From: an uncultured Eubacteriales bacterium
GTDB taxonomy: Bacteria; Bacillota; Clostridia; Oscillospirales; Butyricicoccaceae
DNA length: 11,300 nucleotides
Assembly: GCA_910586105.1 (NCBI GenBank)
Contig: CAJUGU010000128.1
Coordinates: forward strand, 1-11,300
Direction of reading: 5' to 3'
Position 1 is the stretch's first letter, and every line of letters begins with the position of its first letter. Under the pieces are notes generated by a model. It searched no databases. It was given only the letters and a program-made list of their open reading frames with translations, and was not told where the DNA came from. This document shows, piece by piece, positions 1 to 5,811 of this stretch. Position numbers and translations under genes: made by a program.

Positions 1-184
1 GGACCCCGGTCCTGCGCGGACGGCGCCAAAGGGACGAGTCCCTTTGGAATCCCTTCTGCGGGCGGGACCGGTGCGGTCAAAGCCGTTTCTGCTGAGGCTT
101 CGTCCCGCCAAAAGGACGGCGGGACGAAGCGGCAGGTTCGGTAAAATTTTGGAATGTGAGTTGATTAGAGATTGCCTGCCGGGG
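1..184. other. Hairpin-rich non-coding stretch downstream of the permease gene
   Basis: No convincing gene is seen here. The stretch is dominated by perfect inverted repeats. GGACC/GGTCC lies at 1-12. A 10-bp arm pair, CCAAAGGGAC/GTCCCTTTGG, lies at 26-35 and 38-47 with almost no loop. A 13-bp arm pair, GCTTCGTCCCGCC/GGCGGGACGAAGC, lies at 97-109 and 118-130 with an 8-base loop. The octamer GGCGGGAC at 61-68 could also pair with 102-109, so alternative folds compete. The 97-130 stem lies just past the end of the leftward operon and may help end or stabilise its transcript, but no T-run follows on that strand, so it is not a standard intrinsic terminator. The dense palindromes could also be the edge of an interspersed palindromic repeat; that is inference. 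Confidence 0.6.
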
Positions 185-1441
185 TCAGAAGAACTTGGAC
201 AGGAAGGTCCATGCGGAATACACGTTGAATACTACGATGATCGCGCCGATCACGGTCGTATACCATTTGTTCGCGAAGGCGCCTGCGAACGACTTCCGGC
301 AGGTGAAGAACACGAGGAGCGCGATGATGACGAGCCCGCCGACGTTCAGCGCGCCCATGAAATTGACGAGCAGGCTGAGCGCGCTGCCGCCGGAGAGGCC
401 GCCCAGCAGGCTGATCGCGATGCTGATGAGGATGAACCACCGCACCTTACGGCTGGTCTGGTCCTCGCTGATGCGGAACATGGAATTGATGCAGTAGGAC
501 GAAAGCGTGCTCATGCCGCCGATCGTGGTGAACACTGCGCCCCAGAAACCTGCGATGAAGATATAGGTCGCGAAGCTGCCCGCGATGGGTTCCAATGCGG
601 TCGCGGCTTGCAGCGCCGAGGAGACCTCCACGCCTGCGGGCTTCAGCACCGCTGCGCCCGAAAGGAAGATGCCAAGGCTGAAGATGGTGAACATCCCGGC
701 GAAAATGGTCTGATCCCACTTGATATAATGCAGCGTTTTCGGCTGATCCCAATGCTGGTTTTTCACGGAATAGGAATACCACAGCGCCGAGGTGCCGGGG
801 GCGGAGCCGCCGATGATGCCTGCGACGACGGTCGCCGCGCCCGACGGGATCTTAGGGACGATGCCGCTTGCAAGGTCGGAGAAGCTCGGGCGGACGACGA
901 AAATATTGATGAAGAAGATCGCCGCCATGAAGAAGCACATCAGCGACGCGATCTTGACGACGCGGTTGTTGGAGGCGAACACATACAGGTAGGCGATCGC
1001 CGCGATAGTGACGACGAACGCGATCGGGCCGAACGATTCGCCGAAGATGATCGAGCTGAGCTGCATCATGGTAGAGCCCTGGCTGTAAATGACCATGTTC
1101 CAGGTGAGCAGCACCACCGCGAACAGGATGACCGACAGCGCCCGGCCGATCTTCCGCTCAATGAGGTCATACACGGTCAGCCCGGAGACTGCCGTCGCTT
1201 TCGCGCCGATATAGGCGACAAAGCCGCACATGACGCCGCTGAGCAGAATGATCCACAGCAGGTCGTAGCCGAACAGGGCGCCGCCCTGGATACAGGAAGT
1301 CGCCGTGCCGGGGCCCATTGAGGTCGAGCAGATCATAGACGCGGGGCCGACGAACGCGAGCACGTAGGCCAGCTTGGTGAAGAGATTCCCCTTTGGCAGG
1401 GCAAAATCCGCAACGTCTTTTTGAGGGGGCAGGTTTGCCAT
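185..1441 (-). CDS. Nramp-fold permease lacking canonical metal-binding motifs
   Basis: This is a 418-aa integral membrane protein with about 11 hydrophobic segments. Its start is the ATG at 1441, behind a GGAGGA ribosome binding site; upstream in-frame ATGs precede or contain that site. The N-terminal part (about residues 28-70, VGPASMICSTSMGPGTATS, then ALFGYDLLWIILLS) matches the first transmembrane region of the Nramp/SLC11 family. The DPGN metal motif of true Nramps is replaced by GPGT (43-46), and the TM6 MPH motif appears as APG (214-216). The aspartate, asparagine and methionine ligands for Mn/Fe are therefore missing. Divergent Nramp-like permeases such as Bacillus YcsG sit in operons for organic compounds (the 5-oxoprolinase genes). 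By analogy and position (last gene, 41 bp after the iron-sulfur gene), I infer import of the small molecule handled by this operon. A metal or Mg transporter is less likely. Confidence 0.8.
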   Translation of the reverse strand: MANLPPQKDVADFALPKGNLFTKLAYVLAFVGPASMICSTSMGPGTATSCIQGGALFGYDLLWIILLSGVMCGFVAYIGAKATAVSGLTVYDLIERKIGRALSVILFAVVLLTWNMVIYSQGSTMMQLSSIIFGESFGPIAFVVTIAAIAYLYVFASNNRVVKIASLMCFFMAAIFFINIFVVRPSFSDLASGIVPKIPSGAATVVAGIIGGSAPGTSALWYSYSVKNQHWDQPKTLHYIKWDQTIFAGMFTIFSLGIFLSGAAVLKPAGVEVSSALQAATALEPIAGSFATYIFIAGFWGAVFTTIGGMSTLSSYCINSMFRISEDQTSRKVRWFILISIAISLLGGLSGGSALSLLVNFMGALNVGGLVIIALLVFFTCRKSFAGAFANKWYTTVIGAIIVVFNVYSAWTFLSKFF

Positions 1442-1482
1442 TTCATTTCCTCCTCGCATAATAATGATTGGATATCCTTGGT

Positions 1483-1791
1483 TTACCGGGTCACGAGATC
1501 GCGCACGACCGTGCGCCCGGGCGCGGGTGACAGACGGAGCTCTGAAAAGCCCCGTACCGGGGTGATGCAGGCGAGCCGCACCTTGCCGTTGACCGACAGC
1601 GAACACCGTCCGCAAATGCCGTGATCGCAGACGCTGTGATGATAGTAGGCGAGCGTCGGGTCGCAGCGCTGCGACAGATAGCCGAGCAGGCCCATCACGG
1701 TAAGCCCTTCGCAGGCCTCGTCCGCGACGGTGAACGCATCCGTGCGGGTTTCGGCGGTGTCCGGGTTATACCGGTCGATCCAGATCTTCAT
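1483..1791 (-). CDS. Stand-alone [2Fe-2S] ferredoxin-domain protein, SdhB/FrdB N-terminal type
   Basis: This 102-aa protein corresponds to the N-terminal plant-type ferredoxin domain of succinate dehydrogenase/fumarate reductase iron-sulfur subunits. The cluster loop reads CDHGICGRCSLSVNG, followed by LACITPV. Cysteines 55, 60, 63 and 75 are spaced C-x4-C-x2-C-x11-C, the classical [2Fe-2S] ligand spacing, and the preceding DPTL motif is also typical of the family. The C-terminal domain that carries the [4Fe-4S] and [3Fe-4S] clusters in normal (about 230-250 aa) subunits is absent. There is a clean TAA stop and then the next gene's ribosome binding site, so this looks like a genuine short protein rather than a fragment. 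It begins 18 bases after the flavoprotein stop, behind GGAAGGGGGG. Its likely role is to pass single electrons to or from the flavoprotein. C27 and C43 are extra cysteines outside the motif. Confidence 0.85.
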   Translation of the reverse strand: MKIWIDRYNPDTAETRTDAFTVADEACEGLTVMGLLGYLSQRCDPTLAYYHHSVCDHGICGRCSLSVNGKVRLACITPVRGFSELRLSPAPGRTVVRDLVTR

Positions 1792-1809
1792 TTGAGAAGC
1801 CCCCCTTCC

Positions 1810-3612
1810 TTAACGTTTATAATGGAGCCCGGGATCCAGGAAGTATTCGATCACGTTTGCCCGGCTCCCCGTTGGCAGCGGCATGGTGGTAACGGTCGGC
1901 CTGCGGGCCTCGGTCGCCATCCGGCCGTTTTCCTGCCGGTGTACATACTTGAGCAGGTAATGGTCGTGGTCGACCGCCGGGAAGTCCGAACGGATATGGC
2001 ACCCCCGGCTTTCCTTCCGCTCGATCGCGGCGCGGATACCGGCCTCGCAGCAGGTGAGCAGGTTTTCCGTTTGCAGCGCGCCGATCCATTCGAGGTTGTA
2101 GGCGCGGCTTTTGCCCTTCAGCGTGACCGACTGCCATTCGTCCTGGAGCTCCCGGATCCGCCGGAGCGCCGCTTCCAGCGTTCCGCCGCTCCGGATGACC
2201 CCGAATCCCCGGTCGCACGCGGCTTGTACATCGTGGAACAGGGCGACGGGGTTCCTGCCGTTTTGATGCTCGAACAGGCCGAACAGCTTTTCCAGGCAGG
2301 CGTCCGCCTGCTGTCCGTCGAGCGCGGGGAGATCGGAGCCTTTCGCATAAGCCGCCGCGTTGATCCCGGCGCGCATGCCCTGGCACATCATTTCGACCAG
2401 CCCGTCGCCGACGCGGCAGGCGCCGAAGACGCCGCTCCCCGCTTCGCCCGCAACGTACAGCCCGCCGACGCAGGTCTCCATCTGCGCGTTGATCTCGACG
2501 CCGCCCATGCAGTATTCCGCGCCGATACCGACCTCGATCGGTTCGTCCTGGAACAGCATCCGTTCGACCTCGGCAAGGCTTTCGCCCTTATAATAGCCGT
2601 GCCGGTGCCAACGGTCGAAGCGGCTGTAAAACAGCTTCAGCCCGGCTTCCTTTTCCGCGCGGGTGTTTTCGGAATAATCGTAGAAGAAACCGCCGTTCGG
2701 CCCGGCAAGCCCCTTTGCGGCGGCGTGCCCGAAGTAGTACGAAGCGACGAGCTTGCTCAGCTTGCCGCCGCGCGACAGGCGGACGACCTCTTCGGGGATC
2801 GGCAGCGGATCGCCGTTGCAGTCGCGGATGGTATACTTTAAATTCCGCATGTTGTATTCAAATACATACGGGTAGATCGAGCCCTTCATCTCGCGCGGGA
2901 CGACCGCCGTAGGGAACGAAAGGATGAATTCCATATCGGCCAGCCGCGCGCCCGCGCGGTAAGCCATAGCGGGGCCGTCGCCGGTCATATCGGTGACGGT
3001 ATTGTTTTCGGAGAAGGGCATATACCCGCCCGTGCCCAAAACGACCGCGGCCGCGCGGAACAGGATCGCTTCCCCGGTGTAAAGATCGATGCCGGCCGCC
3101 CCGCAGACCTTCCCGCCGCTGGTCAGCAGCTCTACGACCGCCGTATCCTCAAGGCATTCGATCCCGGGGGTCTCGCGCAGCCCTTGCAGCAGGGCCTTGT
3201 TGAACACAAGGCCGGAGGCGATCCAGTTGGCGGGCGGGCAGCAGAAGAGGTCGAGCCCCGCGCGCTCCGCCCAGCCTAAGTAATCGCGGACGGCCAGCGG
3301 GCCGTCGTCGACATACTGCCGCGCCAGATCCTGGTCGGCGAGATAAAAGGATTCCTTTACGATACAGTCGAAAAGGCGTTCTTTGGTGAAGGACGGGTCG
3401 GCATGCTTGAGCTTGAGCAGGTTCTTGCCGCTTTCCCCGTCCACGCCGAAGCCGCCGCCCGCCATGATGGCGTTGCCGCTCGCGCCGATCTTCCCCTTGG
3501 AGACCAGCACGGCGCGCGCCCCTTCGCGGGCCGCATAGACCGCCGCCGTGATCCCGGCCCCCGAGCCGCCGACGGCCAGCACGTCAGCTTCTACGATGCG
3601 TGCGAATTTCAT
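1810..3612 (-). CDS. Fumarate reductase/succinate dehydrogenase-like FAD flavoprotein
   Basis: This 600-aa FAD-dependent oxidoreductase belongs to the FrdA/SdhA/aspartate oxidase/AprA superfamily. Seen directly: an N-terminal Rossmann motif VGGSGAGITAA (14-24) with a following acidic/basic strand; ASGNAIMAGGGFG (44-56); GTGGY (193-197); the substrate-side motif DMEFILSFPT (226-235); the C-terminal FAD motif MGGVEIN to GLYVAGEAGSGVFGACRVG (369-402); and an SdhA-like C-terminal helical domain ending SRGCHIRSDFPAVD (535-548). By eye against E. coli FrdA, the two substrate histidines appear as F233 and E367, while the arginine of the GANRLG motif is kept (R400). The substrate is therefore probably not fumarate or succinate. 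There is no signal peptide, so it acts in the cytoplasm. Its ATG overlaps the preceding stop (ATGA), with GGAGG upstream, which implies translational coupling. No membrane anchor subunit gene is present. Its partner is presumably the next gene's [2Fe-2S] protein. Confidence 0.85.
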   Translation of the reverse strand: MKFARIVEADVLAVGGSGAGITAAVYAAREGARAVLVSKGKIGASGNAIMAGGGFGVDGESGKNLLKLKHADPSFTKERLFDCIVKESFYLADQDLARQYVDDGPLAVRDYLGWAERAGLDLFCCPPANWIASGLVFNKALLQGLRETPGIECLEDTAVVELLTSGGKVCGAAGIDLYTGEAILFRAAAVVLGTGGYMPFSENNTVTDMTGDGPAMAYRAGARLADMEFILSFPTAVVPREMKGSIYPYVFEYNMRNLKYTIRDCNGDPLPIPEEVVRLSRGGKLSKLVASYYFGHAAAKGLAGPNGGFFYDYSENTRAEKEAGLKLFYSRFDRWHRHGYYKGESLAEVERMLFQDEPIEVGIGAEYCMGGVEINAQMETCVGGLYVAGEAGSGVFGACRVGDGLVEMMCQGMRAGINAAAYAKGSDLPALDGQQADACLEKLFGLFEHQNGRNPVALFHDVQAACDRGFGVIRSGGTLEAALRRIRELQDEWQSVTLKGKSRAYNLEWIGALQTENLLTCCEAGIRAAIERKESRGCHIRSDFPAVDHDHYLLKYVHRQENGRMATEARRPTVTTMPLPTGSRANVIEYFLDPGLHYKR

Positions 3613-4346
3613 CCGCCACCTCCGCTTTCCATGCCCGCGTAAGGGGGCATTGCGTCATAATCGATATCGGCATATTCGAGCACCAGCTCGCGCGCCGCCT
3701 TGCCGTATTCCCGTTCGTAGTCGTCGAGCGCGCGTTCGATCGCGGCCTCGCCGTCCTTGCCGAACGCGCCGGCGATTGCGTCCCGCATCGCGGCGAAGAT
3801 GTGCCCGGTGTGGTATTCCCACGGCATTTTTGCCTTGCTGCCAATCTTCTTCCGCTTTTCGGCGAAAGCCTCCATACGCTCTTCGGGAACGCAGCAGCCG
3901 CAGAAGGTAAAGTCGCAGCATTCGTCACCCAACGCGCGGTTAGCGAGCAGCTTGAGCTCCATGCCGTTATAGCCGCGCGCAAGCGCCGCGTCGACGTCCT
4001 TGCAGTAATATTTGCCGTATTCCAGCAGCCCGCGCTTGCTCCATTCGGTGTGCCAGGGGCAGCGGTGGTTTTCCATGCGCACTTCTGGGGAATAGGCCGG
4101 GAAGCGTAGATCCATCTGCCCGGGGAAGGCCTCCCACTCGCCGTAAACGAGGTAGTTTTCGACGTCGAGCGGGTAGCCGTCGGACTGCGTGCGCAGCGCC
4201 ATACGGCGGCCGCGCTGCTCGCCATACCGGACGACGCCCGCGGTGACGGCTTCCCGGCCCGCGTCGCCGAAGGCGTCGATCGTGTGCTTCGCGAGGTACG
4301 CGAACAGCATTGCGTGATGGGACGCCGACGATAAAATGATATCCAT
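3609..4346 (-). CDS. L-2-amino-thiazoline-4-carboxylic acid hydrolase-like protein
   Basis: This 245-aa soluble protein resembles the ATC hydrolase family. That family is named for opening the thiazoline ring of L-2-amino-thiazoline-4-carboxylate on the way to cysteine, but most members are uncharacterised. Recognisable are CPWHTEW (96-102), YCKDVDAALARGYN (114-127) and GDECCDFTFCG (140-150), which carry the conserved cysteine/aspartate/asparagine positions of the family. The start at 4346 is chosen because AAGGAGG ends 8 bases before it; the earlier in-frame ATG at 4364 lies at that site. Residues about 10-51 and 178-222 look like copies of one helical element (HAMLFAYLAK...DAFGDAGREA against HIFAAMRDAI...GAFGKDGEAA). 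The protein ends in a glycine-rich tail whose stop overlaps the flavoprotein ATG. The true substrate is unknown; co-occurrence with redox genes suggests another S/N-containing heterocycle or amide. Confidence 0.72.
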   Translation of the reverse strand: MDIILSSASHHAMLFAYLAKHTIDAFGDAGREAVTAGVVRYGEQRGRRMALRTQSDGYPLDVENYLVYGEWEAFPGQMDLRFPAYSPEVRMENHRCPWHTEWSKRGLLEYGKYYCKDVDAALARGYNGMELKLLANRALGDECCDFTFCGCCVPEERMEAFAEKRKKIGSKAKMPWEYHTGHIFAAMRDAIAGAFGKDGEAAIERALDDYEREYGKAARELVLEYADIDYDAMPPYAGMESGGGG

Positions 4347-4381
4347 GCCAAATGCCTCCTTCAATGAAAGATTTTCAATAG

Positions 4382-4410
4382 CGCGTTAGGGAAAGGCCAT
4401 GCATAACGCG
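4382..4410. other. Stem-loop between regulator and hydrolase genes
   Basis: A perfect 7-bp inverted repeat, CGCGTTA/TAACGCG (4382-4388 and 4404-4410), encloses a 15-base loop in the 66-base gap after the regulator stop. There is no T-run after it on the minus strand, so it is unlikely to be a terminator. It may mark RNA processing or attenuation between the regulator and the four downstream genes. No separate promoter is evident in this gap. Confidence 0.45.
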
Positions 4411-4412
4411 TT

Positions 4413-4862
4413 TTAGTCCAGCTGCTGCATCTGTTCAAGGTACGCCTGCAAAAACCGCAGGATCTCCTGCTGCGCGTCCTCTGCGAGCTGGTCGCCGTAG
4501 GCTTTCATCGCGCGGTCCATCGATTCGTGGTAGCGCTTGTGCCCTTCATATGCCTGCACGCCCAGCTCGGTCAGGTGAAGGTAGACCTCCTTCTGGTTGC
4601 TGACGTATTTGTAACGGCGCATCAGCCCCATTTTTTCCATTTTCGCGACGCTTTTCGAGACCGCCCCCCGCGTCACGCCCAGCTGGCGGGAAAGCTCTGT
4701 CAGGTTCACCGTGCTGTTGGTCGCGATGCACTCGATCGCGTGTACCTCGGAGGGGTACAGCTCGACCCCTGGACAATATTCATGCTTTGAACGTTGCAGG
4801 TTCGTATAACAGTTCAGCAGCCTTATGATGATGGCCTCTGCTTCTGCGTGAAACCGGCTCAT
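4413..4862 (-). CDS. MarR-family transcriptional regulator
   Basis: This is a 149-aa winged-helix DNA-binding protein of usual MarR length. It has an N-terminal dimerisation helix (about 1-30), then YPSEVHAIECI (36-46). The helix-turn-helix is NLTELSRQLGVTRGAVSKSVAKMEKMGLM (53-81), and the wing around RRYKYVSNQKEVYLHLTELG (82-101) ends in the family's typical L-T-x-x-G. A long C-terminal helix (105-147) completes the dimer arm. The start at 4862 is supported by AGGGAGGG just upstream; the in-frame ATG at 4901 lies inside the operator. It probably represses its own operon through the palindrome at 4883-4902 and is released by a ligand related to the operon's substrate. That is inference; the family is usually ligand-responsive. 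Confidence 0.88.
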   Translation of the reverse strand: MSRFHAEAEAIIIRLLNCYTNLQRSKHEYCPGVELYPSEVHAIECIATNSTVNLTELSRQLGVTRGAVSKSVAKMEKMGLMRRYKYVSNQKEVYLHLTELGVQAYEGHKRYHESMDRAMKAYGDQLAEDAQQEILRFLQAYLEQMQQLD

Positions 4863-4882
4863 CCGATCCCTCCCTTCAACTT

Positions 4883-4902
4883 TTTGTTTCCTGGTAAACA
4901 AA
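4883..4902. promoter_or_regulatory. MarR-type operator palindrome
   Basis: TTTGTTT and AAACAAA arms (4883-4889 and 4896-4902) around a 6-base centre give a 20-bp palindrome of the size and AT-rich character usual for MarR dimers. It abuts and overlaps the last base of the -10 box and covers the expected transcription start, so a bound repressor would block initiation. Autoregulation is inferred from position. Confidence 0.65.
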
Positions 4903-4930
4903 TCATAACACGATGTGTGGCAAATGTCAA
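4902..4930 (-). promoter_or_regulatory. Sigma-A promoter of the marR operon
   Basis: Read on the minus strand, a perfect -35 box TTGACA (4930-4925) is followed after exactly 17 bases by TATGAT (4907-4902). The start point would fall near 4895, about 33 bases before the regulator ATG. It is the only strong promoter seen for the five leftward genes. Confidence 0.8.
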
Positions 4931-5251
4931 TTCGATTTCAATAAGTTTTAAATGATTGTAGGAACAACCGAAAAAACGGTTATTGATTTATGCATTATTA
5001 CAGAAACAGAGGGTGACGCGCAACCAACCGGAAAATATCGTTTGTAATATCACGATTCCAGATAAATAATTTCTCGGGAAAGTATTTGCGGGGGAACGTT
5101 GCAGCTTCAGCAGGGGGGGCCTGGCGGAGGTGATAACCTTCGATTATCCGCAATCTTTTCGTGAGCGATCAAAAGTTATGGATTTGGCGGATAACCGCAG
5201 GGGCAAGCCGTTTTTGGTACGGCTTGCGGTATGGATTTTCGTGAATGAAGG

Positions 5252-5280
5252 ATAATATACTATTATCCTTCCTTTGTCAA
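5252..5280 (-). promoter_or_regulatory. Candidate minus-strand promoter overlapped by a dyad
   Basis: Read leftwards, TTGACA (5280-5275) is followed after 17 bases by TATTAT (5257-5252), five of six to the -10 consensus. The spacer and -10 coincide with the 23-bp dyad at 5248-5270, so a dyad-binding protein would control it. No gene lies immediately downstream; the transcript would pass through the hairpin near 5203-5228 towards marR, as a non-coding RNA or a distant leader. Confidence 0.5.
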
Positions 5281-5299
5281 GTGTATATTTCACAAAAAG

Positions 5300-5340
5300 A
5301 ACCACCGGGAATTGTACTCTTTGCACAGTTTCCGGTGGTT
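5300..5340. terminator. Long hairpin, terminator-like mainly on the minus strand
   Basis: The arms AACCACCGG/CCGGTGGTT (5300-5308 and 5332-5340) extend inward by wobble and Watson-Crick pairs to nearly 18 bp around a TCTTT loop. Read leftwards it is followed by CTTTTTG, and read rightwards by TTTATTG, so it could stop transcription in both directions, better leftwards. It insulates the two transcription units or acts as an attenuator in the csrA leader. A second stem, TCCAAAAT/ATTTTGGA, follows at 5346-5367. Confidence 0.55.
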
Positions 5341-5415
5341 TATTGTCCAAAATCGTCCAATTTTGGATAAAAAACCGGCGGCGAATGAAGGATAATAGTA
5401 TATTATCTTCACATA

Positions 5416-5475
5416 GGGGAGTTATCCACCGTTTCTCCCCTTGCGAGTAACCCAACAGTTCGATAACACGGGAGG
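5416..5475 (+). promoter_or_regulatory. Possible Shine-Dalgarno switch in the first csrA leader
   Basis: GGGGAG (5416-5421) can pair with CTCCCC (5435-5440). The same CTCCC can instead pair with GGGAG at 5470-5474, which is part of the ribosome binding site of the following csrA-like gene. The two pairings exclude each other. The layout suggests an on/off leader, but no ligand or protein partner is evident. Confidence 0.3.
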
Positions 5476-5484
5476 TGTTTGGCT

Positions 5485-5709
5485 ATGCTGTCATTGACCG
5501 TCCGAGAGGGCGATTATGTGACCATTGGCGACGAGGTCGTCGTACAGGTTCTGAAAGCCGGGGATACCTTCCGGCTCGCGATCGACGCGCCAAGATCCAT
5601 GCAGATCGAACGCGCGAAGGTTTACGAGTTGAAAAATGATGCGCCGGAATGTATCCGACGCGTACAGCAAAAACCCCTGCGCCAGGCGGTGAAAGGGCAA
5701 CGGGCTTGA
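5485..5709 (+). CDS. csrA: CsrA-family RNA-binding protein, first copy
   Basis: This 74-aa protein has a CsrA core at residues 1-50: MLSLTVREGDYVTIGDEVVV, then FRLAIDAPRSMQIERAKVYE. CsrA proteins form interlocked dimers that bind GGA in RNA hairpin loops and at ribosome binding sites. In Firmicutes such as Bacillus, CsrA represses flagellin translation and is antagonised by FliW. L4 and R43 match positions important for RNA binding (L4, R44 in E. coli), and IGD and DAP are family hallmarks. The C-terminal tail (51-74) is basic and longer than the core needs. The ATG at 5485 is preferred over the in-frame TTG at 5479, because GGAGGT at 5471-5476 is 8 bases from the ATG and only 2 from the TTG. 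It is a divergent paralogue of the next gene; no fliW is in the window. Confidence 0.82.
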   Translation: MLSLTVREGDYVTIGDEVVVQVLKAGDTFRLAIDAPRSMQIERAKVYELKNDAPECIRRVQQKPLRQAVKGQRA

Positions 5710-5726
5710 AGCGGGTTTAGATGCCT

Positions 5727-5776
5727 GCGCAAAGGTTCGGTTTTACGAATTCAACATAATTATATTGGATTTGCGC
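5727..5776. other. Inverted repeat in the gap between the two csrA genes
   Basis: GCGCAAA (5727-5733) and TTTGCGC (5770-5776) form a perfect 7-bp stem around a 36-base AT-rich segment. There is no T-run typical of a terminator on the plus strand. No clear promoter for the second csrA was found; weak TATATT (5761-5766) lacks a good -35. Confidence 0.35.
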
Positions 5777-5811
5777 CTGCAAAGCGTTCCGGGATCGCGC
5801 GCTGACAACGG

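Larger units (their letters stand above)
5241..5410. repeat. Duplicated palindromic site, 140-bp period
   Basis: Copy 1 is 10-bp arms AAGGATAATA/TATTATCCTT at 5248-5257 and 5261-5270, a perfect dyad around 3 bases. Copy 2 is AAGGATAATA at 5388-5397, GTA, then TATTATCTTC at 5401-5410, slightly decayed. Each is preceded by the same G(T/C)GAATG, making 17-base direct repeats with one mismatch (5241-5257 and 5381-5397), exactly 140 bases apart. The intervening DNA holds two further hairpins. It could be a pair of operators allowing repressor looping, or the ends of a small palindromic element. A third copy of the core TGAAGGATAA lies at 5816-5825. Confidence 0.7.
4931..5484. other. Long structured intergenic region without a convincing gene
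   Basis: About 550 bases between the leftward marR unit and the rightward csrA-flagellin unit. A 103-codon open frame on the minus strand (5144-5455) crosses several palindromes and has no homology that I recognise, so I do not call it. The region holds a small AACCG/CGGTT inverted repeat (4966-4981), a 9-bp hairpin GCAAGCCGT/ACGGCTTGC around 5203-5228, the duplicated dyad, the hairpins and the leader structure listed separately. It also has three imperfect DnaA-box-like words (5144-5152, 5186-5194 on the minus strand, 5422-5430). Confidence 0.6.

Noticed and set aside
44..1321. 425-codon open frame on the plus strand opposite the permease
   Set aside because: Composition is Arg/Asp/Glu/Ala-rich low-complexity typical of antisense frames in GC-rich DNA; the minus-strand membrane protein is clearly the real gene.
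1442..1615. N-terminal extension of the permease to an ATG at 1615
   Set aside because: It would overlap the end of the iron-sulfur gene, and a clear GGAGGA site precedes the ATG at 1441.
1621..2841. 406-codon plus-strand open frame opposite the flavoprotein
   Set aside because: It mirrors the flavoprotein coding strand and shows no domain, while the minus-strand frame has full FAD motifs.
5144..5430. DnaA-box-like words suggesting a replication origin
   Set aside because: Only three imperfect matches, no dnaA, dnaN or other origin genes, and no ordered array.
5144..5455. 103-codon minus-strand open frame in the intergenic region
   Set aside because: It runs across two dyads and a terminator-like hairpin and has no recognisable protein features.
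5479..5484. TTG start for the first csrA-like gene
   Set aside because: Only 2 bases from the Shine-Dalgarno sequence; the ATG at 5485 has proper spacing and gives the canonical ML start of CsrA.
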